A stretch of 43,339 nt of DNA from JAWXUK01 sp044432725 (lineage in GTDB: Bacteria > Bacillota > Clostridia > Oscillospirales > Oscillospiraceae), in contig JAWXUL010000023.1 of the NCBI GenBank assembly GCA_044432725.1, positions 1 through 43,339 of the forward strand. Reading direction: 5' to 3'. The notes below the pieces were generated by a model. The model had not been told where the DNA came from. It was given only the letters and a program-made list of their open reading frames with translations, and did not search any database. Shown in pieces: positions 22,478 to 30,808 of this stretch. Position numbers and translations under genes: made by a program. Each line of letters begins with the position of its first letter. Position 1 is the stretch's first letter.

Positions 22478-24115
22478 ATGGAACAAATTTTCAAAGGCAT
22501 CAACGCTTCTCCTGGCATAGCCATGGGAGAAACCTTTTTTATCCAGAGAGATAATTTAATCGTTACTAACGAAGAAATCCAAGACGTGGCAAAAGAAATC
22601 GAGATTTTCAAAGCAGCTCAGGCAAAAGCTGACAAAGAGCTGGAAGGGCTTCACCAAAAAGCCTTGACCGAGCTAGGGCCAGCAGAAGCAGAAATCTTAG
22701 AGGCGCATCGCATGATGTTGGCTGACCTAGATTTTGTGGAAAGTATCGAAAATATCATCAAAGATGAAATGCTAAACGCAGCTTGCGCTGTGGAACGGAC
22801 GAAGTTTTTCCTTGCGAAGATGTTCACAGACTCTGGGGACGATTATATGATGGCACGTGCTGATGATGTGCGTGATATCTCCAACCGTGTGATCAAACAT
22901 CTTTTGGGTGGCAGTAACGAGGGACTCTCTGGGATGGAGAAACCTGTCATTGTCATCGCAGAGGACCTGTACCCCAGTGATACCATCAGTATGGATAAGA
23001 GTAAAGTCCTTGCTCTTGTCACAGAAAGAGGGTCACAAAACTCTCATACAGCCATTTTAGCGAGAACCTTGGGGATTCCCGCCGTGGTAGGTGCCAAACA
23101 ATTCCTTCCCATTATGGAAAAAAACACACTCACTCTCATCATTGATGGCAGTACAGGGGAAATGATTCTGGACCCTAGCCCTGAAACAGTGGCAAAATAC
23201 CAAGAAAAACAAAAAGAAGAACAAGCCAGAAAAGAGCGTTTGTTGCAATACAAAGACCGTCCTGCCCAAACCATGGACGGGGTGACCATCGAAGTTTGTG
23301 CCAACATTGGAGATGTGCCTTCTGCAAAGGTAGCTTTCGCAGCCGGGGCTGACGGCATCGGGCTGTTCCGTTCTGAATTTATTTATTTAGACCAAGACGA
23401 TTTCCCCACAGAGGACTATCAATTTGGGATTTATAAAGAAGTCTTGGAAACCATGGAAGGGAAACGAGTCATCGTTCGTACTTTGGATCTAGGGGCTGAC
23501 AAACAAGCGCCATATTTCCAAATCCCCAACGAAGAAAATCCAGCCATGGGTTATCGTGCCTTACGGATTTGTCTTGCAGAGCGTCATATCTTTATCACCC
23601 AACTACGTGCTTTGTTCCGTGCTTCTGTCTATGGGAAACTGGCAATTATGTTCCCCATGGTGATTTCTGTGTCAGAAGTCTTGGAAATCCGTGCTTGTTT
23701 GGATCAAGTCATGGCAGAACTGGATGCAGAGAAGATTCCCTATGCCAGCAATATTGAAATTGGTATCATGATCGAGACACCAGCTGCGGCTGTTCTTTCT
23801 GATTTACTGGCACAGCACGTTGATTTCTTCTCTATCGGTACCAACGATTTGACCCAATATACCCTTGCTGTAGATCGGATGAACGAAAAAATCGAAGATT
23901 TATACAGCTATCATCACGAAGCAGTCCTTCGTTTGATGGAAATGACAGTGAAAAATGCCCACGCCCATGGTACTTGGGTGGGGATTTGCGGAGAATCAGG
24001 TGGGGACACCACCTTGACAGAGCGTTACATTGCCATGGGCATTGACGAGCTTTCTTGCTCTCCCTCTCGTATCTTAGAAGTGAAAGAGAAAATTATCCTC
24101 TCTGGAAAATCCTAA
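22478..24115 (+). CDS. ptsI: PTS Enzyme I (phosphoenolpyruvate-protein phosphotransferase)
   Basis: A 545-residue cytoplasmic EI that takes phosphate from phosphoenolpyruvate and gives it to HPr. The N-terminal HPr-binding and phosphohistidine domains hold the active His in G-S-Q-N-S-H-T-A-I-L-A. The C-terminal TIM-barrel PEP-binding domain shows G-I-G-L-F-R-S-E-F, M-F-P-M-V and the catalytic Cys in G-I-C-G-E-S. Length is slightly short of the usual 570 residues but no motif is lost. AGAGGAG precedes the ATG. Last gene of the PTS operon; together with the preceding HPr it makes the locus able to run its own phosphorelay. It could also be the only EI of the genome. Confidence 0.95.
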   Translation: MEQIFKGINASPGIAMGETFFIQRDNLIVTNEEIQDVAKEIEIFKAAQAKADKELEGLHQKALTELGPAEAEILEAHRMMLADLDFVESIENIIKDEMLNAACAVERTKFFLAKMFTDSGDDYMMARADDVRDISNRVIKHLLGGSNEGLSGMEKPVIVIAEDLYPSDTISMDKSKVLALVTERGSQNSHTAILARTLGIPAVVGAKQFLPIMEKNTLTLIIDGSTGEMILDPSPETVAKYQEKQKEEQARKERLLQYKDRPAQTMDGVTIEVCANIGDVPSAKVAFAAGADGIGLFRSEFIYLDQDDFPTEDYQFGIYKEVLETMEGKRVIVRTLDLGADKQAPYFQIPNEENPAMGYRALRICLAERHIFITQLRALFRASVYGKLAIMFPMVISVSEVLEIRACLDQVMAELDAEKIPYASNIEIGIMIETPAAAVLSDLLAQHVDFFSIGTNDLTQYTLAVDRMNEKIEDLYSYHHEAVLRLMEMTVKNAHAHGTWVGICGESGGDTTLTERYIAMGIDELSCSPSRILEVKEKIILSGKS

Positions 24116-24182
24116 GCTTTTGACCCTCTTTGATTTTTTTAGCTAAAAGCTGACGCCCCTTTGTTTATCCGCTCTGATTGTG

Positions 24183-24230
24183 AACAGGTTGAGAATCTAC
24201 CACAGATTCTCAACCTGTTTTATTTTTTCT
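24183..24230 (+). terminator. Terminator of the PTS operon
   Basis: A perfect 16-bp stem, AACAGGTTGAGAATCT (24183-24198) with AGATTCTCAACCTGTT (24204-24219), and a downstream T-rich tract. Confidence 0.95.
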
Positions 24231-24265
24231 ATTTAGAAAACAGGAAGGATAATGTATTGCCACTC

Positions 24266-24294
24266 TTGATTTTTATTTTTTCATATGTTATAAT
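24266..24294 (+). promoter_or_regulatory. Promoter of the acyl-ACP thioesterase gene
   Basis: TTGATT (24266-24271), 17-nt spacer, TATAAT (24289-24294), 29 nt before the start codon. Confidence 0.7.
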
Positions 24295-24323
24295 ATGGAT
24301 AGCAAACAGAAAGAAGGATAACA

Positions 24324-25097
24324 ATGGAAAAAACATTAGATAAATTACCAGATAGAACCCAAGGAGACTTGAAAGGCGGATATTTCTGGCAAGAGGAGTT
24401 GGTTTTTGGTCAATGTGACGGAAATTTACAGCTTCGTTTGGCGGGTATTTTAGAACAACTGGTGAACTCTGCCACCCAACATTGCAGACGCTATGGCATG
24501 AGCTATGAAACATTGCGTACAGATGATATTGCCTTTGTCCTAACCAGAACCAGCATCACCATACATACACTGCCCCATTGTTTTCAGTTATTAACCATTA
24601 AAACATGGATGGACGGCACAAAGGGTCCTTTTTATCAACGTGTGACCCAGTGGTTGAATCAAGAAGGAGAAGTGATGGTCAGTGGTCGTAGTGATTGGGT
24701 GACCATTCAGCCAAGCACCAGATCTTTGGTGAAACCAGACAAAGAGGATCTGCGTTTTCAGCACGCCAGTCCTGTCTCGTTGCCCCCATGTCAACGTGTG
24801 AAATGGAATAAGGAAAAACTTGAATTTCTGGGAGAATATCAAATCAAATGGTCTGAAATTGATGGCAATGGTCACTTGCACAGCAGTAATTATGGGGATA
24901 TAATCTGGAATTTCTTGCCCCCTTCCCTTCAGGACGTGAGAACAGAAGCCTTCCACATGGAATTCCAGAAAGAATGTTGTTTGGGAGATATTCTCCATAT
25001 TTCTGGTGCGACCCTGTCAGATGGCTCTTTTGCCATGGAAGGGGTTTGTCAGGAACAAATTTCTTTCAAAGCAAAAATTATTTTCAAAACACCCTAA
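24324..25097 (+). CDS. Acyl-ACP thioesterase
   Basis: A 257-residue protein with the double hot-dog layout of bacterial acyl-ACP thioesterases (FatA/FatB relatives), which release free fatty acids from acyl carrier protein. The first hot-dog domain spans about 20-140, with W-x-D and a Q-W-L-N segment. The second (about 165-257) holds D-G-N-G-H-L-H-S-S-N-Y, where family members carry the catalytic Asp/Asn/His residues. AAGGATA precedes the start. The gene has its own promoter; no terminator is visible in the 64 nt before the next gene, so read-through into the TraG-like gene is possible. Chain-length preference cannot be read. Confidence 0.85.
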   Translation: MEKTLDKLPDRTQGDLKGGYFWQEELVFGQCDGNLQLRLAGILEQLVNSATQHCRRYGMSYETLRTDDIAFVLTRTSITIHTLPHCFQLLTIKTWMDGTKGPFYQRVTQWLNQEGEVMVSGRSDWVTIQPSTRSLVKPDKEDLRFQHASPVSLPPCQRVKWNKEKLEFLGEYQIKWSEIDGNGHLHSSNYGDIIWNFLPPSLQDVRTEAFHMEFQKECCLGDILHISGATLSDGSFAMEGVCQEQISFKAKIIFKTP

Positions 25098-25161
25098 AAA
25101 AATATAAAAAATTCACTCAAAATATTATACTAAGATTTATATCAGAAAAGAGGTAAGCACA

Positions 25162-26547
25162 ATGGCAGAAAAAGAAACAGACGAAAACGTAAGAATCCTT
25201 GCCCAAGGACAATATATCAGCAATGATACTTGGAAAACCAGATTGAATAACAATGATTTGATCATTGGACCCTCTGGTGCTGGTAAAACACGTACTTATG
25301 TAAAACCAAACATTATGCAGTGTAACGAAAGCATGATCATCGCTGATACAAAAGGGAATCTACATCGACAAGTTCGCCCTCTCTTAGAAGAAGAAGGCTA
25401 TCAGATTTTAATTTTAGATGTAAAAAATCTGAAAAACTCCTGTGGCTATAATCCTTTTGATTTCATTCGCTTCGACCACGAACGAAAAGCCTTTCAAGAG
25501 CAAGACATCTTGACTGTTTCTAGCGTTCTTGTCCCCCTTGACCCTAGAAAAGAAAATCCTTTTTTTGATATGTCTGCTCGGATGTATCTCTCTGCCTTGA
25601 TTGGTTATTCTTTGGAATGTCGTCCCAAAGCAGAGCATAACCTTGACTCTGTTTACAGTCTTTTAAGTATTCTAAGCAGTGACCCTGATGAGTTCGAAAA
25701 CATGATGGAACGTTTGAAATTCCGTGACGAACACAGCTTTGCTGTGCGTCAATATCAGCTCTTTCGTAGCAATCGCTCCATTGCCACTGTCCATAATACC
25801 ATTTTGGGTATTTTGGGAGAAAGACTCTCTACCCTTTGTTTTTCCAATGTGGTGGAACTGTATACCTCTGACAATCGTATCGACTTCAAACGTTTGGGCA
25901 GAGAAAAAACAGTGGTTTTCCTGTCTATCAGCGACACTGACCGTTCTTTGGACAGACTGACCAGTCTTTTTTACACCCAAGCACTACAAGTTCTTTGTAA
26001 TCAAGCAGATGAAACCCCAAAAGGTCGTTTGCGTATTCCTGTTCGTTTTATTTTAGATGACTTTGCCACCAATACCTTTATCGAAGGGTTTGACAACATT
26101 GTTTCTGTTACCCGTTCCAGAGAGATTTACATCAGCATTATTTTGCAAAGTATCACCCAGCTGAACGCTCTTTATGGAGAAGAACGTAGCCAAACCATCA
26201 TCAACAACTTTGACCACTGTATTTATCTGGGTGGACAAGATGTGGTGACTGCCAAATATATGTCCGTGAAATCAGAAATTCCAGTGGCAGAGATTTTGAA
26301 TATGCCTTTGGACAAAGCCTTTTTGTTCCGTCGAGGAAGCAGAGCTGCTTTGGTGGATCGCTATGATATTAAATTCCACCCCAACTATATGCGTATTCCA
26401 GAAAGCGAGACAGATGCTGTACTCCCTGCCCGACGTGAGCGTGTCCGTCGTCGTCCTTTAGATGAAGATGGTGAACGTGCTGAGCGTCCTGAACGTCCAG
26501 AGCGTCCTGAACGTCCAGAACGTCCAGAGCGTCGCCCAGTGGAATAA
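25162..26547 (+). CDS. Stand-alone TraG/VirD4-like ATPase
   Basis: A 461-residue P-loop ATPase related to type IV coupling proteins that pump DNA or proteins through conjugation systems. Walker A is G-P-S-G-A-G-K-T (36-43), the Walker B-like motif is I-L-D-D-F-A (Asp299, Asp300), and the downstream T-R-S-R-E-I-Y-I-S and L-Q-S-I-T-Q-L segments match the family. It lacks the N-terminal membrane helices that anchor usual coupling proteins. No relaxase, VirB-type or other transfer gene lies nearby. The C-terminus (about 430-461) is basic and ends in Glu-Arg-Pro repeats. Start ATG at 25162 behind AGAGGTAA. Surroundings and codon use look chromosomal. Function unknown: perhaps a DNA pump or a remnant of an integrative element. 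Confidence 0.8.
   Translation: MAEKETDENVRILAQGQYISNDTWKTRLNNNDLIIGPSGAGKTRTYVKPNIMQCNESMIIADTKGNLHRQVRPLLEEEGYQILILDVKNLKNSCGYNPFDFIRFDHERKAFQEQDILTVSSVLVPLDPRKENPFFDMSARMYLSALIGYSLECRPKAEHNLDSVYSLLSILSSDPDEFENMMERLKFRDEHSFAVRQYQLFRSNRSIATVHNTILGILGERLSTLCFSNVVELYTSDNRIDFKRLGREKTVVFLSISDTDRSLDRLTSLFYTQALQVLCNQADETPKGRLRIPVRFILDDFATNTFIEGFDNIVSVTRSREIYISIILQSITQLNALYGEERSQTIINNFDHCIYLGGQDVVTAKYMSVKSEIPVAEILNMPLDKAFLFRRGSRAALVDRYDIKFHPNYMRIPESETDAVLPARRERVRRRPLDEDGERAERPERPERPERPERPERRPVE
26482..26535 (+). repeat. 9-bp tandem repeat coding (Glu-Arg-Pro)n
   Basis: Six tandem units of GAGCGTCCT/GAACGTCCA form the 3' end of the TraG-like gene and encode a Glu-Arg-Pro tail. Such short in-frame repeats can change copy number. 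Confidence 0.85.
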
Positions 26548-26553
26548 GATATC

Positions 26554-26587
26554 AAATCCTCTCAACCAAAGTGTTGAGAGGATTTTT
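26554..26587 (+). terminator. Terminator after the TraG-like gene
   Basis: AAATCCTCTCAAC (26554-26566) pairs perfectly with GTTGAGAGGATTT (26573-26585), followed by further T. Confidence 0.93.
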
Positions 26588-26625
26588 CCCTTAAGGGAAC
26601 CTCTAAAAGATTCCTTTTTCGGGGA

Positions 26626-26654
26626 TTGCTCTTTTTTGTTTTCTATGATATAAT
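26626..26654 (+). promoter_or_regulatory. Promoter of the SGNH hydrolase gene
   Basis: TTGCTC (26626-26631), 17-nt spacer, TATAAT (26649-26654). Confidence 0.65.
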
Positions 26655-26710
26655 CATCACAAGAGGAGTCACCAGTGATTCCTCGCAGAAAAGAGAAAGG
26701 AGGAAACTGT

Positions 26711-27337
26711 ATGAAAAATATTCTTTGCTTTGGCGACTGTAATACCTTTGGAAAAGATGCCCATGGGAATCGCTTCCCTAGACACATCCGTTGGACTGGC
26801 AAAACGCAGCAGCTATTGGGAGAGGACTTCTACTTAATCGAAGAAGGATTAGAAGGTCGTACCACTATTTGGGATGATCCTCTTTTACCTCATCGCTGTG
26901 GTATGACGGCTCTGCCCATTTCCCTGTTGACGCACAAGCCTTTGGACTTGGTGGTTTTGTCTTTGGGTACCAACGACTGTAAGCGTTATTTTCGTGTATC
27001 TGCCGAAGAAATCGCTTCTGGTATGGAAGAATTGGTGAAAAAAATACAAAGTAGCACAGGCATCAGCAAGGGAAAAACAACGGTATTGATTCTTGCACCT
27101 GTCCCCATTGGGGAAAAGATCTCTCGGAGCAAATCCTTGGAATACGATGAAACTTCTCGGATGAAATCCCTAGAGCTTGGCAGTTTGTATCAACAAATCG
27201 CCACGCTGAGAAACTGTGCTTTTTTGGATGCCAGCAATTTCGCCACTGTGGGTAGTGACCACTTGCATTTAGAGGAAGAAAGTCACCTACGGACAGCAGA
27301 AGAGATGGCAAAAAAAATACAGGAAATGTTTTCCTAA
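26711..27337 (+). CDS. SGNH/GDSL-family hydrolase with Cys in place of catalytic Ser
   Basis: A 208-residue cytoplasmic protein of the SGNH esterase family, close to arylesterase/acetyl-esterase types with the signature R-W-T-G, E-E-G-L-E-G-R-T-T and L-G-T-N-D (Asn88). The block I motif reads F-G-D-C-N-T-F-G, with Cys10 (codon TGT) where the nucleophilic Ser of G-D-S-N-T is expected. The C-terminal D-x-x-H pair is present as Asp183 and His186. The protein could be a Cys-nucleophile hydrolase, an inactive homologue, or the substitution could be a sequencing error. Start at 26711 behind AAAGGAGG; the ATT/ATG extension upstream overlaps the leader. Monocistronic. Confidence 0.85.
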   Translation: MKNILCFGDCNTFGKDAHGNRFPRHIRWTGKTQQLLGEDFYLIEEGLEGRTTIWDDPLLPHRCGMTALPISLLTHKPLDLVVLSLGTNDCKRYFRVSAEEIASGMEELVKKIQSSTGISKGKTTVLILAPVPIGEKISRSKSLEYDETSRMKSLELGSLYQQIATLRNCAFLDASNFATVGSDHLHLEEESHLRTAEEMAKKIQEMFS

Positions 27338-27353
27338 GGACTTGCTTGACAAC

Positions 27354-27402
27354 AAAAAGGGAGGCTGCGTCACAATGATTTTGTGATACAGCCTCTCTTT
27401 TT
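27354..27402. terminator. Bidirectional terminator between SGNH hydrolase and purD
   Basis: A long hairpin: the outer stem AAAAAGGGAGGCTG (27354-27367) pairs with CAGCCTCTCTTTTT (27389-27402), with one G-U. The inner stem is TCACAA/TTGTGA. It touches the purD stop codon, so it ends the purine operon as well as the hydrolase message. Confidence 0.9.
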
Positions 27403-28645
27403 AATATCCGATATCTTTTCGATAGGTTTTTCCTTGAAATTGAATTTTTTCGATATTTGCATAGACCTTCGCTCTTGCTTCTGCCATGGTTTCTCCCATC
27501 GCCACCACATTCAGCACTCTGCCTCCATGGGTCACTAGGTTTCCATCTTTTCTGGCTGTGCCAGCATGATAGATCAGTACCTCTTCCTCTACCATGTCCA
27601 GACCTGTGATCACATCTCCTGTGGGGTATTTTTCTGGATAGCCCTGTGCTGTGAGCACCACACAAACAGAGTGATTCTCTTTCCAGTGAATGGGACAGGA
27701 GTCCAGTTCTCCAGCGAGAATTTTTTCCACAATTTCGATGAAATCCGTTTCCAGTCTGGGGAGCACCACTTGGGTTTCAGGGTCCCCCAAACGCACATTG
27801 AATTCCAATACTTTGGGCTCGTTGTTTTCAATCATCAAGCCAATGAACAAAATACCTTTATAATCTAATTTTTCAGCCACAAAGCCTTGGATAATGGGCT
27901 TTAAAATATTTTGATGAATCTTGTCCTCCAGTGTTGGGTTCATGATATCACTGGGGGAAAAAGTGCCCATGCCCCCTGTGTTCAGACCCTTGTCCCCCTC
28001 TAGGGCTCGCTTATGGTCTTTGGCTGTTTCCATGGGTACAATGGTTTTTCCGTCCACAAAACAAAGTATGGATGCCTCTACCCCTGACAAAAATTCCTCG
28101 ATGACAACTTTCTTCCCACCAAACACCTGTTTTACCATGATATCTTCCAAAGCCTCTTTGGCTTCTTCTGGGGTTTCTGGCAGAAGGACACCCTTCCCCC
28201 CTGCCAGTCCATCGGCTTTGATCACCATGGGATAGCCATAAACCCCAATGTGTTCCACTGCCTCTTGAAAACTTTCTGTGGACAAATAAGCTGCTGTGGG
28301 AATGTTATATTTTTTCAAAAATTCTTTGGTAAATTCTTTGCTTCCTTCAAACTGGGCACAAGCTTGATTCACCCCAAAGACAGGGATATTAGATGCCTGA
28401 AATAAATCTGCGATACCAGCCACCAAGGGGATTTCTGGACCGACAATACATAAATCTATCCCCTCATTCAAGGCAAAATCACGCAGTCCAGTCAAGTCCT
28501 CCACAGAAATATCCACCAAGGTGGCAAGGTTTTCCATGCCAATATTCCCAGGTGCAACAAAAACTTTTGACACTTTGGGGCTTTTTACCACTGCATCCAA
28601 GATGGCGTGTTCTCTTCCTCCAGAACCAACGAGCAATACTTTCAT
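27401..28645 (-). CDS. purD: Phosphoribosylamine-glycine ligase (GAR synthetase)
   Basis: Second step of de novo purine synthesis: 5-phosphoribosylamine, glycine and ATP give glycinamide ribonucleotide. The 414-residue ATP-grasp enzyme begins M-K-V-L-L-V-G-S-G-G-R-E-H and shows K-A-D-G-L-A-G-G-K-G-V, the E-E-F-L-S-G-x-E loop and F-N-V-R-L-G-D-P-E-T-Q near the C-terminal third, all typical. Start chosen at 28645 behind GAGG; the upstream in-frame codon at 28678 would overlap purH by 23 nt. It lies 10 nt after purH, last in the operon. Confidence 0.97.
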   Translation of the reverse strand: MKVLLVGSGGREHAILDAVVKSPKVSKVFVAPGNIGMENLATLVDISVEDLTGLRDFALNEGIDLCIVGPEIPLVAGIADLFQASNIPVFGVNQACAQFEGSKEFTKEFLKKYNIPTAAYLSTESFQEAVEHIGVYGYPMVIKADGLAGGKGVLLPETPEEAKEALEDIMVKQVFGGKKVVIEEFLSGVEASILCFVDGKTIVPMETAKDHKRALEGDKGLNTGGMGTFSPSDIMNPTLEDKIHQNILKPIIQGFVAEKLDYKGILFIGLMIENNEPKVLEFNVRLGDPETQVVLPRLETDFIEIVEKILAGELDSCPIHWKENHSVCVVLTAQGYPEKYPTGDVITGLDMVEEEVLIYHAGTARKDGNLVTHGGRVLNVVAMGETMAEARAKVYANIEKIQFQGKTYRKDIGY

Positions 28646-28655
28646 CGGCAGTTCC

Positions 28656-30188
28656 TCAATGTCTGAAGTGACGGACATCTGTCATAATCATGGCAATGCC
28701 GTGTTGGTTACAGGCATCAATACAGGATTGGTCACGTTTGGAGCCACCGGGCTGAATGATTGCCTTGATGCCAGCTTTGGCGGCAATGGCTATACTGTCA
28801 GGGAAAGGGAAGAAGGCATCAGAGGCCATCACAGCACCCATACCATCAGAGAGCATATGGTCAGCGCAGTTTTCCACAGACCAAACACGGCTGACCTGAC
28901 CCCCACCCACTGCAATGGTGGCGCCATCTTTGGCAAAGACAATGGCGTTGGAGGCTGTATGCTTACAGACTTTCATAGCAAAAATCATATCTGTGATCTC
29001 GCTCCCACTGGGGATGCGTTCTGTGCAGATGTTATATTCACTGGACATAGGCAGTACGTCCATTTCTTGCACCAACATACCACCTGTGACTTTTTTCATG
29101 GTCAGCCCTGCTTCTTGCCCACGAATCAAGTGAGGGAGTTTTAACAGGCGAAGGTTTTCCTTTGCTTGAAACACTTCCAAGGCTTCAGGGGAAAAGGAAG
29201 GAGCAATGATGACTTCTAAGAAGATTTCACACATTTTTTTCGCTGTTTTTTCATCTATCAGCTGATTTGTGGCGACAATACCTCCAAAGATAGATTGTGG
29301 GTCACAGGCATATGCCTTTTCATAGGCTGTGAATAAATCCATCCCCAAGGCAACCCCACAAGGGGTGGCGTGTTTGATTGCCACCACGCATGGCTGTTCT
29401 GGAAATTCCTTGACCAAATTGATGGCAGCATTGGCATCGCCGATGTTGTTGTAAGAAAGCTCTTTCCCAGCCAGTTGGGTGGCTTCTGTGATTGCCCCTT
29501 TCATGGGGATAGGCTCTTTATAGAAACAGGCCGCTTGATGAGGGTTTTCTCCATAGCGAAGCCCCTGTGCCTTTTCCAGTGGCACAGTGAGTTTTTCAGG
29601 AAATTGAATCCCTTGTCTTTTCCGGAGATACTCTGCAATCAAACTGTCATAAAAGGCTGTTTCTTCAAAGACCTTGGCTGCTAGATAAGTCTTTGTTTCC
29701 AAAGAAATTTCCTTTTTTTCTTTTAATTCTGTAAGGAGCAAGTCATAATCTTTTGGGTCTGTGACCACTGCCACATCTTGATAATTTTTTGCCCCTGCTC
29801 GTAACATGGTAGGTCCACCAATATCAATGTTTTCAATGGCTTCTTCCAAGGTGACCCCTGTGGTGGAAATGGTCTCTTTAAAGGGATATAAATTGATGAT
29901 GACGATATCAATGGGGGTAATGTCCAGTTCTTTCAAGGTATTCATATGGCTCTCGTTACTACGAACGGCAAGAATCCCTGCATGGATGGTGGGGTGTAGG
30001 GTTTTCACACGTCCGTCCAAACATTCTTGGAATTTTGTGATGTCAGAAACGTTTGTCACAGTGATGCCACTGTCTTTCAGTCTTTGATAGGAACCACCTG
30101 TAGAAATTAGCTCGACCCCAAGGGCTTCCAGCTCCTCTGCTAACTTTACGATACCTTCTTTGTTGGAAACGCTTATCAATGCTCTCAT
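28656..30188 (-). CDS. purH: Bifunctional AICAR formyltransferase/IMP cyclohydrolase
   Basis: Last two steps to IMP. The 510 residues comprise an N-terminal IMP cyclohydrolase domain (about 1-190; begins M-R-A-L-I-S-V-S-N-K and includes S-T-G-G and G-R-V-K-T-L-H-P) and a C-terminal AICAR transformylase domain with the catalytic K-H-A-T-P-C-G motif and a proton-relay segment near the C-terminus. Slightly shorter than the 520-530 residues common elsewhere. AGGAGAGG precedes the ATG. It starts 11 nt after purN. Confidence 0.97.
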   Translation of the reverse strand: MRALISVSNKEGIVKLAEELEALGVELISTGGSYQRLKDSGITVTNVSDITKFQECLDGRVKTLHPTIHAGILAVRSNESHMNTLKELDITPIDIVIINLYPFKETISTTGVTLEEAIENIDIGGPTMLRAGAKNYQDVAVVTDPKDYDLLLTELKEKKEISLETKTYLAAKVFEETAFYDSLIAEYLRKRQGIQFPEKLTVPLEKAQGLRYGENPHQAACFYKEPIPMKGAITEATQLAGKELSYNNIGDANAAINLVKEFPEQPCVVAIKHATPCGVALGMDLFTAYEKAYACDPQSIFGGIVATNQLIDEKTAKKMCEIFLEVIIAPSFSPEALEVFQAKENLRLLKLPHLIRGQEAGLTMKKVTGGMLVQEMDVLPMSSEYNICTERIPSGSEITDMIFAMKVCKHTASNAIVFAKDGATIAVGGGQVSRVWSVENCADHMLSDGMGAVMASDAFFPFPDSIAIAAKAGIKAIIQPGGSKRDQSCIDACNQHGIAMIMTDVRHFRH

Positions 30189-30199
30189 GTTTACCTCTC

Positions 30200-30808
30200 C
30201 TACTCTTCAATATATGTGCGATTGTCCGTCACTTTCACTTTCCCTGATGCCAATAAATTCATGGCTTTGGGGAAGATTTCATGCTCTATTTTTAATACTT
30301 TTCTGCCAATAATCTCGGGGGTATCTTTCCACAGGACAGGGACTGTATCTTGTAGAATAATCGTTCCACCATCCACAGTTTCATTGACAAAATGCACGGT
30401 GGCTCCTGTGATTTTTACCCCAGATTCATAGACAGCTTCATGGACATGGGCGCCGTGGAAACCCACACCACAAAAACTGGGAATGAGTGAGGGGTGGATG
30501 TTCAAAATTCTATCTGGATATTTGTCTATGATTTCCTTTGGGACAATGGACAAATATCCTGCCAAAGCAATATAATCAATGGAATAATCTTGGAGCAAAG
30601 TTAAGATATGGGCTGTGCGTTGGGGCTCTTCTGGAAAATTTTCTTTCCCCACGTGAAACGAGGGGATGCCTCGTGCTTTTCCTCGTTCCAGTCCCATGGC
30701 ATCTCCACGGCTGGCAATGATTAAACTCACTTCATAACTTTCTGCTTTGTCTGCAAGGGCTTCCAGATTGGTTCCACCCCCAGAAATAAAAACAGCTATT
30801 TTCTTCAC
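30200..30808 (-). CDS. purN: Phosphoribosylglycinamide formyltransferase
   Basis: Third step: formyl transfer from 10-formyl-tetrahydrofolate to glycinamide ribonucleotide. The 202-residue protein shows the phosphate loop S-G-G-G-T-N-L, the catalytic Asn-His pair in I-L-N-I-H-P-S-L-I-P, and the catalytic Asp in E-T-V-D-G-G-T-I. Its ATG overlaps the purM stop codon by 4 nt, so translation is coupled. Confidence 0.97.
   Translation of the reverse strand: MKKIAVFISGGGTNLEALADKAESYEVSLIIASRGDAMGLERGKARGIPSFHVGKENFPEEPQRTAHILTLLQDYSIDYIALAGYLSIVPKEIIDKYPDRILNIHPSLIPSFCGVGFHGAHVHEAVYESGVKITGATVHFVNETVDGGTIILQDTVPVLWKDTPEIIGRKVLKIEHEIFPKAMNLLASGKVKVTDNRTYIEE

Noticed and set aside
24116..27337. Integrative conjugative element around the TraG-like gene
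   Set aside because: No relaxase, integrase, VirB4-like ATPase or attachment repeats; neighbouring genes have their own ordinary promoters and terminators.
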